Source of the DNA: UBA993 sp964485855
GTDB lineage: Bacteria; Bacillota; Dethiobacteria; DTU022
DNA length: 7,583 nt
Reading direction: 5' to 3'
Assembly: GCA_964485855.1 (NCBI GenBank)
Contig: CAZAKI010000072.1
Span: forward strand, 1-7,583
Shown: positions 1-7,415 of the stretch, piece after piece
Position numbering within the stretch: position 1 is the first letter of the stretch
How the letters are laid out: each line of letters starts with the position of its first letter
Made by a program: the position numbers and the translations under genes
The notes under the pieces: generated by a model
Database searches by the model: none
Seen by the model: the letters and a program-made list of their open reading frames with translations, nothing else
What the model was told of the DNA's origin: nothing

Positions 1-1019
1 GGTATATCTTCAGTGATATAGCGGTTGTTAATATCAAAGGGACCGGTTCCGTACTGGATGTAATCCTGTTCATTAAAGGGGATCACATAATCAGGTCCCA
101 TATATTCGGCGCCAAGAATACTTTCACGATGGAAAAACTGTTCCTTTTTAAAGGACTGAATTCCTACACCTATTTTTTCAGCAATAGCACACTGTTCCAG
201 GTAAAAGGAATATTGAACCTTGGCAATGGAAGGACAGTAAGCGTGTGAGTAGATCGAATAGTCATATTTATCATTACCATAAATAACACCCCAGTTCTCC
301 ATCACTCCGACCCCCAGGATGGTCCCCGGACAATGTAAAACGGGATTGACATTACTGAACCCAATATCAAGAGCAGTATCACCGGAATCCAGCCCATTGT
401 TTTGGGTGATGCAATCCATTGAACCAAGGTATTTGGCGCTTTCTAAAAAATTATCCTGATCGGCCATCGGCATGGCAGCGCCGCGCAAGGTAATGGCTCG
501 ATAGTAAACCCTAATCCGAGGCAGCACAACACCACCCTTGATATCGACCCGGCTGCCGTACGGCGAACTGGACCAGCCACCGATGATCACTTTTTTGGTA
601 CAACCGGCTTCAGCCATCATTTTTCTGAGCAGCAGGGAGCCAAAATTATCGGGAAAGATGTGAATAACCATGCCGTCTTCGAGACAGGGTATCAATTTTT
701 TAAAAAATACCTGGTGTCCAAAAGCCGGGGTTGCAACAACTACCAGGCCGGCTCCTTTAACCGCTGCGGCAATATCTTCGGTCACCAATTCCATCCTGGC
801 AATTCCTGAACGTTCAAAGCTGTAAAGATTCAACTGGGGTCCGTAAAAATTAAGCCCGCTTTCCCGAACCCCGAAGAGGGTTTTGGCTGAAAAGGGGGGC
901 AGATCGCAGAATCGCACCCTGGCACCGGCAAGGGCACAATCGGCCGCCTGGGCCTTACCCACAGCGCCGGCTCCAAGCACTGCAACTGGTTTTTCCTGCA
1001 AGTAACTCATGTCTGACAC
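1..1019 (-). CDS. Opine (octopine/nopaline-type) dehydrogenase, C-terminus cut by window edge
   Basis: I translated this gene by hand from the minus strand. Seen: an N-terminal Rossmann dinucleotide site GAGAVG at residues 16-21 with an acidic residue (D39) at the end of the second strand, which suggests NAD rather than NADP. Next comes NPVLHCPG around residue 225 with H229, and the translation ends with RYITEDI (333-339) at the window edge. Family knowledge: octopine/nopaline dehydrogenases share an N-terminal NAD(P) domain and an alpha-helical C-terminal domain with a catalytic histidine in an NPxxHxP segment and a TED(V/I)P motif. They reversibly couple a 2-oxo acid to an amino acid or amine, giving a secondary-amine dicarboxylate, in the cytoplasm. 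Members are usually about 360-410 residues, so roughly 20-70 are missing here. The start is taken as GTG at 1019, preceded directly by an in-frame TAA, because the ribosome site fits it better than ATG at 1010. The family call is firm; the physiological substrate is unknown. Confidence 0.88.
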   Translation of the reverse strand, partial: MSDMSYLQEKPVAVLGAGAVGKAQAADCALAGARVRFCDLPPFSAKTLFGVRESGLNFYGPQLNLYSFERSGIARMELVTEDIAAAVKGAGLVVVATPAFGHQVFFKKLIPCLEDGMVIHIFPDNFGSLLLRKMMAEAGCTKKVIIGGWSSSPYGSRVDIKGGVVLPRIRVYYRAITLRGAAMPMADQDNFLESAKYLGSMDCITQNNGLDSGDTALDIGFSNVNPVLHCPGTILGVGVMENWGVIYGNDKYDYSIYSHAYCPSIAKVQYSFYLEQCAIAEKIGVGIQSFKKEQFFHRESILGAEYMGPDYVIPFNEQDYIQYGTGPFDINNRYITEDI

Positions 1020-1029
1020 TTAGTTTTTT

Positions 1030-1037
1030 CCTCCTTT
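1030..1037 (-). promoter_or_regulatory. Ribosome binding site deciding a GTG start
   Basis: AAAGGAGG on the minus strand lies 10 bases before the GTG at 1019 but 19 bases before the ATG at 1010. That spacing favours GTG (protein begins MSDMSYLQ) over ATG (MSYLQ). The codon just before the GTG is TAA, so no earlier start is possible. Confidence 0.7.
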
Positions 1038-1051
1038 GGAATTAATCTCAC

Positions 1052-1080
1052 CTGATAATCCTTTGCAAAAACGATGCCAA
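1052..1080 (-). promoter_or_regulatory. Candidate sigma-54 (-24/-12) promoter, overlapping a sigma-70-like one, for the opine dehydrogenase
   Basis: Reading the minus strand from 1080 to 1064 gives TTGGCATCGTTTTTGCA. Against the sigma-54 consensus YTGGCACG-N4-TTGCW it keeps the -24 GG and -12 GC at the correct 12-base offset and misses only two of the thirteen specified positions. This would put the transcription start near 1053, with a short leader of about 34 bases holding the ribosome site. The same stretch also reads as a sigma-70-like pair, TTGGCA (1080-1075), 17 bases, TATCAG (1057-1052). The sequence cannot separate the two. No sigma-54 activator gene is visible in the window. Confidence 0.45.
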
Positions 1081-1107
1081 GAGTCCATAAGGTTAGCTTA
1101 AACAGAA

Positions 1108-1141
1108 GGCCTGAAAAAGCTTTTTTAAACTTTTTCAGGCC
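1108..1141 (-). terminator. Stem-loop terminator downstream of the Fe-ADH gene
   Basis: A perfect 12-bp inverted repeat (GGCCTGAAAAAG with its complement) surrounds a 10-base loop, 143 bases after the alcohol dehydrogenase stop codon. On the minus strand the stem is followed by TTCTGTTTAAG, which is only partly U-rich, so termination may be incomplete. It separates the alcohol dehydrogenase unit from the opine dehydrogenase promoter. The plus strand has no gene or T-run here that would use it. Confidence 0.6.
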
Positions 1142-1176
1142 GATTGAGGGGTTTATATCATCCTGTGGCGCAATAA

Positions 1177-1284
1177 TTACTTGCAGGCAAGATATTCTTG
1201 CTCCACAATAATAGTCATTACTTCATTGATAATCTTTAACTTTTCAGCTGTTGCTGCAATTATTGATTGCAGTAACAGGGCGAT
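1177..1284 (-). other. Stop-free in-frame extension after the Fe-ADH stop codon
   Basis: After the TAA at 1287-1285 the same reading frame continues for 35 sense codons (beginning IALLLQS, ending EQEYLACK) before a second TAA at 1179-1177. It includes an imperfect 10-bp inverted repeat, 1251-1260 with 1266-1275. No ribosome site precedes the internal ATG. A stop-free run of this length can occur by chance. No known domain is recognised, and the dehydrogenase is already full length without it. Confidence 0.2.
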
Positions 1285-2478
1285 TTAAGCTTCAAGATCG
1301 CTATAGGCATCCCGATAGAGCTGCTCGAGATCCTCAATGGTCGGAATGCGCGGATTACCATAAGTATTATCATTTTCCAGGGCAATCTTCGCCATGACCG
1401 GAATCTTTGCCGGGTCATGTTCAGCTTTGTTAAGCGTGGTCAGTAATCCAACCGAGCGGGCAAACTTCTGCATTGCTACTGCCGCCAGATCAGCCGCATC
1501 AAGCATTCCCAGCCCCTCAACATTTTCCCCCATAGCCTCGGCTACTTCAATCATGCGTTCCACACAGGCCATGGTATTGTATCTAATAACCGGTCCGGCC
1601 ATGATCGCCAAGGTCTCCCCATGGCTGAGACCGAATTTAGAGGTGAGCTGTAAGCCTGAAGAATGGATTAAAGCGCATCCGGTATTCATGGCATAACCCG
1701 CTTCCATAGCTCCCAAAAGCATCTGCTCTCGAGCTTCTATGTCATTTCCATTTGCAACCGCTCGACCTAAATATTTGAAAATACGTTTCACAGCCGACAG
1801 GGCAAAGAGATCTGTCTGCGGCATCTTGTAACGATGGTAGTATGCTTCCAGGGCATGAATCAGCGCGTCGTAACCGGTTGAGGCGGTTAGTTTTGAAGGC
1901 ATGCTGACTGTCATTTCGGGATCGAGCAGGGCAATCTTCGGTAAGCACATCCAACCGCCGCAAAAACCTTTATAATTTTCTGCAGTATTGGTTACTACCG
2001 CCCAGGCCCCAACCTCACTTCCCGTCCCGGATGTTGTTGGAATCAGAATCAACGGTGGAATTGCATTCTTGTTTGGTGTATCGTAAAGGTTGGTTACATA
2101 GTTGGGCACAAAATTGTCCCTGATCGAACCCGGGTTAGTCGCAATAATCCCTATAGACTTTGCCGTGTCAAGATTGCTGCCTCCACCCACGCCAATGATT
2201 ACATCGCACTTTTCTTCCTTGTAAATCCGGCAGCCGTTATCGATCTGATTATCGGTAGGATTAACATCGCTGTCCGTATAAAGATAGTAATCGATATTCT
2301 TCTCTTTCAGTGATTTTTCAATTTCATTAAATTTTTCCATTTTGGAAGTGGTTTTTCCGGCTACCAGAAAGACTTTTTTACCGCCAAGTTGTTCAACGTA
2401 AGTCCCGGTATCGGAAACTACTCCACACCCAAATATGACTCGTTCCGGCCCCATGAATAAGCTACCCTTTAGTGACAT
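1285..2478 (-). CDS. Iron-containing (group III) alcohol dehydrogenase
   Basis: A 397-residue protein with the family's usual length and layout. Seen: the N-terminal nucleotide-binding half has GVGGGSNLDTAKSIG, with GGGS at 98-101. The middle has IPTTSGTGSEV (146-156). The metal ligands are all present: D204 and H208 in TGYDALIHALEAY, H272 in ALIHSSG, and H286 in LSHGE. The 14-residue spacing between the last two histidines matches lactaldehyde reductase-type enzymes. The C-terminus carries NPRIPTIEDL. Family knowledge: cytoplasmic NAD(P)-dependent interconversion of alcohols and aldehydes or ketones with Fe(II) or Zn(II). The start is well supported by AAAAAGGAG six bases upstream of the ATG. 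It lies downstream of the PrpD-like gene, across the gap, and is probably in the same unit. Substrate is not predictable; an aldehyde or hydroxy compound from breakdown of the locus's substrate is plausible. Confidence 0.93.
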   Translation of the reverse strand: MSLKGSLFMGPERVIFGCGVVSDTGTYVEQLGGKKVFLVAGKTTSKMEKFNEIEKSLKEKNIDYYLYTDSDVNPTDNQIDNGCRIYKEEKCDVIIGVGGGSNLDTAKSIGIIATNPGSIRDNFVPNYVTNLYDTPNKNAIPPLILIPTTSGTGSEVGAWAVVTNTAENYKGFCGGWMCLPKIALLDPEMTVSMPSKLTASTGYDALIHALEAYYHRYKMPQTDLFALSAVKRIFKYLGRAVANGNDIEAREQMLLGAMEAGYAMNTGCALIHSSGLQLTSKFGLSHGETLAIMAGPVIRYNTMACVERMIEVAEAMGENVEGLGMLDAADLAAVAMQKFARSVGLLTTLNKAEHDPAKIPVMAKIALENDNTYGNPRIPTIEDLEQLYRDAYSDLEA

Positions 2479-2513
2479 AGTACTCTCCTTTTTATGTTTT
2501 TATATTTTTACTC

Positions 2514-2613
2514 NNNNNNNNNNNNNNNNNNNNNNNNNNNNNNNNNNNNNNNNNNNNNNNNNNNNNNNNNNNNNNNNNNNNNNNNNNNNNNNNNNNNNNN
2601 NNNNNNNNNNNNN
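2514..2613. other. Assembly gap of 100 Ns
   Basis: Exactly 100 Ns, the usual placeholder for a gap of unknown length. It removes the C-terminus of the PrpD-like gene and any spacer or promoter before the alcohol dehydrogenase. The 35 bases left between the gap and the Fe-ADH start are AT-rich and hold its ribosome site and a TATAAA that could be a -10; its -35 would fall in the gap. A translation that runs through the Ns to a stop near 2508 is an artefact. Confidence 0.97.
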
Positions 2614-3779
2614 GTTTGCTCCCCTTCGTTAATATAAATACGATCTAATTCCGGATCAATTTTTACCTTTACTTTCCGGGAAAGAGTTTTAATCATTGGG
2701 TCCACTAGATTTTCCTCGGCATACCAACCCGGCCCCGGTTTCTTACCTAAAACAATCATAGCCGCAGTGAATGGAATGGCAAACTGGGCATCGACAACCC
2801 CGGCAGGCTCATAAATCTCCTGGGTTTTTACCCAATAAAAGGTATGGATGTCAATCGCGGCGATATCTTCCGCCGCTAGATGGTTATTTTGAATAATCGC
2901 TTTGAGACCATCAAGGGCCGGGTGCTGCCAACGGCAGCATGAATATGGCTTGATGCTCATGTCATTCAAAATTGTATACTTCTCGCCTAAACCGGAAATC
3001 ATTTTATCGTAATCACATTGATCTGATCCGGCCATAATCCAGAATCCATTATCGCCATCTAAAATATAATGGTTGCCGATGAAGCCATTTTCGGCCAGGA
3101 TAGCAGCCAGGGTGCCGGTCCAACAAGGCCAGCCAGTCGGCTCTTTAACCCAGTGAATCGGGCGTTCTGAAATATCCCAACCCCATTTTTGGGTACAGGG
3201 CAGTGGTGCTGTAGCCCCGGCAACTCCAAAGGCATTGAAGAGTTGTTCAAAATTAAGGTTGATAATTTTAGCAGCAGCGATCACGGCGCTGAAGGTTTGC
3301 CAGGTTCCGAAACCCCAAACCTTGTCAAGGCGTTCTTTGGTCGGCTGAATGCCAAGACCAATTCTATTGCCAACCTCATAAGCGGTGACGATGGCATTAA
3401 TAATCTGTCGACCGTTTACAGGCCTCCACTCCGCTGCGGCCAATGCCGCCGGAATAGTAGATGATCCGGGATGTCCAATGGCATTTGAAAGGTAAGCATC
3501 ATCAAAGTCCAGCGCATTGGCATTGGTGCCATTTACAAAGGCAGCGTGAATGGTAGGCACCTTCATTCCTCCCCCGATTAAAGTTGCTTCTGGCTGCCCC
3601 CCCATCGCTTTGAAAGTTTTTAAAACAGAACGACCGATTGCTGAACGGCTACCGCCTAAAGCACAACCGATGCTATCTAAAATATGGACCTTGGCTTTTT
3701 CAACAACGGCATTTGGAAGCTGTTCAAATGAAGTTGCATACGTGTAATGGACGAGCTTTTTGGTAATCCAGTCGTTCAT
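2614..3779 (-). CDS. MmgE/PrpD-family protein, C-terminus lost in the assembly gap
   Basis: 388 residues are readable; family members are usually about 450, so some 60 are missing in the gap. Seen: an all-helical N-terminal half with NALDFDD (88-94), then HPGSSTIPAALAAAE (103-117), and a later KPYSCCRWQHPALDG (277-291). These are the conserved active-site blocks of MmgE/PrpD. Family knowledge: the family includes 2-methylcitrate dehydratase, cis-aconitate decarboxylase and iminodisuccinate epimerase, which act on di- and tricarboxylates by proton abstraction in the cytoplasm without a metal cluster. No methylcitrate synthase or lyase is nearby, so a propionate role is unlikely. The opine dehydrogenase in the same locus makes an iminodiacid-like substrate worth considering (inference). 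The start is supported by CGGAGG seven bases upstream of the ATG and by a promoter about 50-80 bases upstream. Family call firm, reaction unknown. Confidence 0.9.
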
Positions 3780-3829
3780 CTAATAACCTCCGTATTCATC
3801 ACAAAAAATGCCGGGAATATTCTTTTATA

Positions 3830-3857
3830 ATTATAAAGGTTTTCAGAATTGCTTCAA
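3830..3857 (-). promoter_or_regulatory. Sigma-70-type promoter for the PrpD-like gene
   Basis: On the minus strand TTGAAG (3857-3852) is followed after 16 bases by a perfect TATAAT (3835-3830), giving a leader of about 44 bases before the ATG at 3779. A perfect 14-bp palindrome, TTTATAATTATAAA (3824-3837), covers the -10 and could be an operator or merely AT-rich sequence. ATGTAAAT (3864-3857), one base from the octamer in the divergent region, overlaps the first base of the -35. Confidence 0.55.
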
Positions 3858-3934
3858 TTTACATAGCGTCATATTCTAGAAGCTATTATTGTACAAAGCG
3901 TAAAGATCAATCGATCCTGGCTAACCAAGCAAAC

Positions 3935-3978
3935 TAAAAAAAGGCCTTAACCTTGTAACTCAAAGGGTCACCGGCCTT
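3935..3978 (-). terminator. Rho-independent terminator after the MttB-like gene
   Basis: Read on the minus strand, AAGGCC (3978-3973) pairs with GGCCTT (3946-3941). The interior CCTTTG/CAAGG pairing is imperfect, and a run of seven Ts (3942-3936) overlaps the foot of the stem and continues past it. It starts 65 bases past the methyltransferase stop codon, so the regulator-methyltransferase unit should end before the PrpD-like gene's own promoter. Confidence 0.75.
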
Positions 3979-4042
3979 GATTATTATTGCTGATTTCATT
4001 TAGAGAACAAGCTTACCTGTTACAATTTGTCCCGGCTGCAGA

Positions 4043-5464
4043 TTATGCGCGGATTGATTTCATATAATCAATCAATAATCTGTCCAATTCACTATCGATC
4101 ATCGTTTCAGGCGCATCTGCCAACCGTTTTTTCCATGCCTGATTAGCCCTGAACAATATGTCCCGATCTTCATTTTTCTCCTGCCATTCGCTGTAAGCAT
4201 GCCAGTCAGAAATGCTTGGCTCCCACAATTCCTTGTAACGCCGGAATGTCTCTTCATGAGTAAAATAAGATCCGCTGTGGCCAATTTCCATGATTAAATC
4301 CAAAGACATTGCTTGATCTGACGTATCAATACCTTCAGCAAACCTGAGCACCCTGCCGATCAATTCTTCGTCAATAATAAATTTTTCATAGGATATAGTC
4401 ATAATTGATTCCAGCACACCGTGACATTCATGCAAAATATTGGGACGGGCAAGAATGCCGAGAACTAAATTTTGCATAGTTTCATAGCCTGCCTGAACAT
4501 CAACGACTTTTGCATCAGTCATACCAGTCATCAGTCTCGATGGCAGATGATAAAAATCGTGAGCCATCTGTAAGCCGGCAATATCGATTAACATCATTTC
4601 CGGAGCACCGGTAACATAGTTGCCACGTTTCATATAAGCAGTGGAGGAGCAGGGGCACATGACAAAGGCGTTCCCGGGATTGATCAGCTGAGTTAACACC
4701 AACGCAGCCAGGATTTCAGCGTTCTGTAAAACTATTGTGCCAAAAATGCTGATCGGTCCGGAGACTCCAGCCATGATGCAGGGTAAGCTCATAACAGCCT
4801 GGCCCTTTTTGGCATATTGAATCATGCTGTCAGATGTTTCTGTGCCATATGCCAAAGGGCTCAGCGGGTTAACGCTTACTGCCAGGCAGATATCTTCAGA
4901 GAACCTTTTTTCACCCATGGCAATTTCCATCATTTTTAGATTCTCAAAAACATGAGCCTTGCTTTCACAAATGCCAATAACAGGTTTATCAGTATGTTTA
5001 ATCGTTTCATAAAGCATATAGAGATGCTTTTCGTTAACACCGGCATCACTGATTTGGATCGGGGTTGCTCCAACGACTGTGGGTAAAATACTTGATTGAT
5101 GTAATTTTTGGATGTTCGCATAATCTTCCCTGGTTCCGGGCCAGCGCCCACGATCGATACTTTGAGCAAAAACACAACCAACATTAGGCTCAACCACATA
5201 ACCTTCTCCGAGCATTACCGACTGTTTTTCATTGCGGGCTGTCCATTTAAATTTGGCAGGCGCCTTTTCCACTGATTCTTCCACTAATTTGGGGGGGATA
5301 AATACAGTTTTATTTTCTACTTTAATGCCATGGCTGCTAAAAATATCCAGTGCATCCCGGCTGTCGAATCTGACTCCTGTTTCCTGGAGTATTTTAAGTG
5401 AGGCATCGTGTATTCTTTGATAATCAGTTTCGCCAATAACACGCATAGTCGGTAAAAACCGCAT
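4043..5464 (-). CDS. MttB-superfamily corrinoid methyltransferase, non-pyrrolysine type
   Basis: 473 residues, similar in length to trimethylamine methyltransferase MttB and its homologues. Seen: an N-terminal helical segment with ETDYQRIHDASLKILQETGV (12-31), typical of this family, then a TIM-barrel-like body with NPLSPLAYG (199-207), CIMAGVSGP (229-237) and TDAKVVDVQAGYE (316-328), and a long charged helical C-terminus. The frame is open from ATG to TAA with no TAG, so no pyrrolysine. Family knowledge: methanogen MttB uses pyrrolysine for trimethylamine, whereas characterised non-pyrrolysine homologues in acetogens and clostridia (MtgB, MtpB, MtcB, MtyB) take a methyl from glycine betaine, proline betaine, carnitine or gamma-butyrobetaine to a Co(I) corrinoid protein in the cytoplasm. 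The corrinoid partner appears to start divergently at 7505, beyond the regulator. AAAAGGAG lies eight bases before the ATG. Only 60 bases and no terminator separate it from the regulator upstream, suggesting co-transcription. Substrate is not predictable. Confidence 0.92.
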   Translation of the reverse strand: MRFLPTMRVIGETDYQRIHDASLKILQETGVRFDSRDALDIFSSHGIKVENKTVFIPPKLVEESVEKAPAKFKWTARNEKQSVMLGEGYVVEPNVGCVFAQSIDRGRWPGTREDYANIQKLHQSSILPTVVGATPIQISDAGVNEKHLYMLYETIKHTDKPVIGICESKAHVFENLKMMEIAMGEKRFSEDICLAVSVNPLSPLAYGTETSDSMIQYAKKGQAVMSLPCIMAGVSGPISIFGTIVLQNAEILAALVLTQLINPGNAFVMCPCSSTAYMKRGNYVTGAPEMMLIDIAGLQMAHDFYHLPSRLMTGMTDAKVVDVQAGYETMQNLVLGILARPNILHECHGVLESIMTISYEKFIIDEELIGRVLRFAEGIDTSDQAMSLDLIMEIGHSGSYFTHEETFRRYKELWEPSISDWHAYSEWQEKNEDRDILFRANQAWKKRLADAPETMIDSELDRLLIDYMKSIRA

Positions 5465-5524
5465 TGAAGCAACTCCTTTTAGTGGTAGTACAGACCTGTA
5501 GATCCTGGTTTTGCAGTGAATAAA

Positions 5525-7186
5525 TCATTCTATTTTAGACGCTTTTTTATTGTTTATATACTCTAACCCATAAAGCGCGATCTCAACACAAATTCTGATC
5601 TCGGCATGATCAAATATTTCATTACCAATTAACTGTTTAATGGTTTCAATCCGCTGATATAAAGACTGTCGTGCTATTAGAAGCTGCTCGGCAGCCTCTT
5701 TTTTATGGTATTGGCAATCTCGAAGTGCTGTCAGGGTATCAACCAGATTGCTTTCCTGCTTTTTATATTTCAATATCGGTCCCAGGTATTCTCCAACATA
5801 ATCCTCAATGCTGGAGTACTTTTCAAGCAGCATTAATATCCGGTATACGTGCAATTCATCATAAAAGAATGTTTTTCCGTTATTAATGATATTTCTCATA
5901 TAGAGAGCTTCTTTGGCATTCTCTAAGCTTTGGCTTAACTGGTCTAATTCAACATACCTCTTACCAACTGCAAAGGAAAGGTTTCTGGCTTGCTCGTCAA
6001 AACTGTCTGCGGAAAGCATTATTTCAATATTATGTAGCGCTTTTTTTATTCTAATTTTCCATGTATTACCATCTTGAATATCGATCAGCGCAAATAATAA
6101 TCGTTGATTTGAGATCGCCCAAAATAAATAAAAACCCTGTTGTTCCAAAAAAGACCTGATGATTGCGATCGCTTTGAAGAGAGTATCCGATTTTTGGATC
6201 TGGCTCATGTATTCCATCGAATGACTAACTAAGAAGGCAATACAGCCAGTAGGTCTAACGTGCGGTTCTGTTTCCTGTAAATGCTGGAGGACTTTGTATT
6301 GTTTTAATCTTCCCGAGAACCATCTCGCTACCCAGTTTTCTTTGGCCTGCCGTTCTTTTTCCTTTAACAGGAAATTTGCCAAAAGATCCTGAGTGAGAAT
6401 GATTGAAAATTTTTCAAGAATCAATAAATCAGATTTTTTTAGCTCTCGTTTGGGAGAAGTAACAACCAGGTAAGCTAAATCATGATTGTAAGCCATTATC
6501 CTGTAGTAAGCGCTATTTGAACTGAGCAAGCACTTCGCCGGATTCGTACCGGAAAATAATTCACTTACTTTCTTTTGCAATACCTCCTTTTCCTCTTTAT
6601 CAAGATTTGGAATAAATACTGCCCTGCCTCTAATGGGGATATAAGCGATACTTACATCTAATTTGTAATAAACATAGTGCAATAAATTTTCCAGATCATG
6701 GGGTTTAATCGTTATTTCATTTATTTCGTTAATAAATGATTCTTGTTCCAGGTAAAGTTTATAATCAGAATTAATGATCAGCGCATGGATATCACGGATT
6801 AGATCTATATAGCGGCATTCATGATTTTTGGGGAAAACAATTATTGGAAATTTATTTTGTGCTGCCTCTTTAATGATCGCTTCGGGAATATCGTCAATAG
6901 TATCAAAAAAATTAAATTTGGCCCCCAGTTGAACACAAAGCGCTGCCGCTTTTGCCTCAATTAACTGTTTAAAATATAGATGGAAATCCTCAATATCTTT
7001 CCAGCCTGCCCCGGTAGTAAGAATAAAGTCATTACCGTTGATATAATCCCGGCAATTGGTTACTTCCATAACATGAGACCAAACAACTTTGTTGCTTAAA
7101 CCATCTTTACCACCAATAACAGTAGCATATTTGAACTGAGGGAGCTTTAAAATTTCTTCGACCGTTAAAATACTTTTTTCATTCAT
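5525..7186 (-). CDS. PucR-family transcriptional regulator
   Basis: 553 residues from the chosen start. Seen: an N-terminal PucR-type sensory domain (about 8-135, starting LTVEEILKLPQFKYATVIGG and including FILTTG and IIVFP), a middle region (about 160-270) of GAF-like size, a GGDEF-like CdaR-type segment (about 312-435), and a C-terminal helix-turn-helix (about 480-540) with the family pattern LVDTLTALRDC, KKEAAEQL and RQSLYQRIETIKQLIG. Family knowledge: PucR/CdaR proteins are mostly activators of purine, sugar-acid or amine catabolism, triggered by a small molecule. The ATG at 7186 has GGAGG six bases upstream. The frame stays open back to 7339, but that stretch has no ribosome site and contains the predicted promoters, so a 604-residue version is unlikely. 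Position between the methyltransferase and the divergent corrinoid gene suggests it controls both. No signal peptide or membrane segment in the 553-residue form. Confidence 0.92.
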   Translation of the reverse strand: MNEKSILTVEEILKLPQFKYATVIGGKDGLSNKVVWSHVMEVTNCRDYINGNDFILTTGAGWKDIEDFHLYFKQLIEAKAAALCVQLGAKFNFFDTIDDIPEAIIKEAAQNKFPIIVFPKNHECRYIDLIRDIHALIINSDYKLYLEQESFINEINEITIKPHDLENLLHYVYYKLDVSIAYIPIRGRAVFIPNLDKEEKEVLQKKVSELFSGTNPAKCLLSSNSAYYRIMAYNHDLAYLVVTSPKRELKKSDLLILEKFSIILTQDLLANFLLKEKERQAKENWVARWFSGRLKQYKVLQHLQETEPHVRPTGCIAFLVSHSMEYMSQIQKSDTLFKAIAIIRSFLEQQGFYLFWAISNQRLLFALIDIQDGNTWKIRIKKALHNIEIMLSADSFDEQARNLSFAVGKRYVELDQLSQSLENAKEALYMRNIINNGKTFFYDELHVYRILMLLEKYSSIEDYVGEYLGPILKYKKQESNLVDTLTALRDCQYHKKEAAEQLLIARQSLYQRIETIKQLIGNEIFDHAEIRICVEIALYGLEYINNKKASKIE

Positions 7187-7192
7187 GGTTAT

Positions 7193-7197
7193 CCTCC
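7193..7197 (-). promoter_or_regulatory. Ribosome binding site fixing the regulator's start
   Basis: GGAGG on the minus strand sits six bases before the ATG at 7186. The earlier in-frame ATG at 7339 has no such site, so translation should begin MNEKSILTVE. Confidence 0.8.
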
Positions 7198-7310
7198 ATG
7201 ATTTAGGCGCAGTTTCTTGATTAAGTTTTAAATTATGGTTCTTTTTACTAGCCAAGTTAGTTTCATTATAAAACAAATCTCCGCAAAACACACAGTAATA
7301 TCTACAGCAT

Positions 7311-7339
7311 ATAATAAATATTAACATTTTCAAAGACAA
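7311..7339 (-). promoter_or_regulatory. Promoter for the PucR-like regulator
   Basis: Minus-strand TTGTCT (7339-7334), 17 bases, TATTAT (7316-7311); the spacer holds ATGTTAAT three bases before the -10. It predicts a leader of roughly 115-120 bases. A perfect TATAAT closer to the gene (7270-7265) is an alternative -10 but lacks a convincing -35. Confidence 0.5.
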
Positions 7340-7401
7340 ATTGCCTAATAAGAATAAAGGAAAACATACATTATGACAGTTGTAACTATTCAGATGTTAA
7401 T
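7320..7401. repeat. Inverted octamer pair, one copy in each divergent promoter
   Basis: ATTAACAT (7320-7327) and its exact reverse complement ATGTTAAT (7394-7401) are centred 74 bases apart, close to seven helical turns. Read in each promoter's own direction, ATGTTAAT falls in the -35/-10 spacer, three bases from the -10 on the minus strand and immediately next to it on the plus strand. They are candidate binding half-sites for the regulator; an 8-mer pair in AT-rich DNA can also arise by chance. Confidence 0.4.
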
Positions 7402-7407
7402 TATAAT
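7380..7407 (+). promoter_or_regulatory. Promoter for the corrinoid protein gene
   Basis: TTGTAA (7380-7385), 16 bases, and a perfect TATAAT (7402-7407) put the transcription start near 7414, leaving a leader of about 90 bases before the ATG at 7505. The octamer ATGTTAAT abuts the -10. Confidence 0.5.
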
Positions 7408-7415
7408 TTAATTAA

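Noticed and set aside
1394..1696. Plus-strand open frame of 100 codons
   Set aside because: It lies wholly inside the alcohol dehydrogenase gene on the other strand, has no recognisable domain and is a codon shadow; the same applies to the other short frames inside the five main genes.
2508..2613. C-terminal end of the PrpD-like protein read through the Ns to a stop near 2508
   Set aside because: The residues are unknown and the frame across a gap of unknown size has no meaning; only 2614-3779 is supported.
2508..3779. Propionate (2-methylcitrate) operon
   Set aside because: Only a PrpD-family gene is present, with no methylcitrate synthase, lyase or propionyl-CoA gene beside it, and the family covers several other reactions.
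4043..5464. Pyrrolysine-containing MttB
   Set aside because: The reading frame has no in-frame TAG and ends with TAA.
7187..7339. N-terminal extension of the regulator to an ATG at 7339 (604 residues)
   Set aside because: No ribosome site at 7339, the stretch covers the predicted promoters, the PucR domain starts right after residue 1 of the shorter form, and the ATG at 7186 has GGAGG at ideal spacing.
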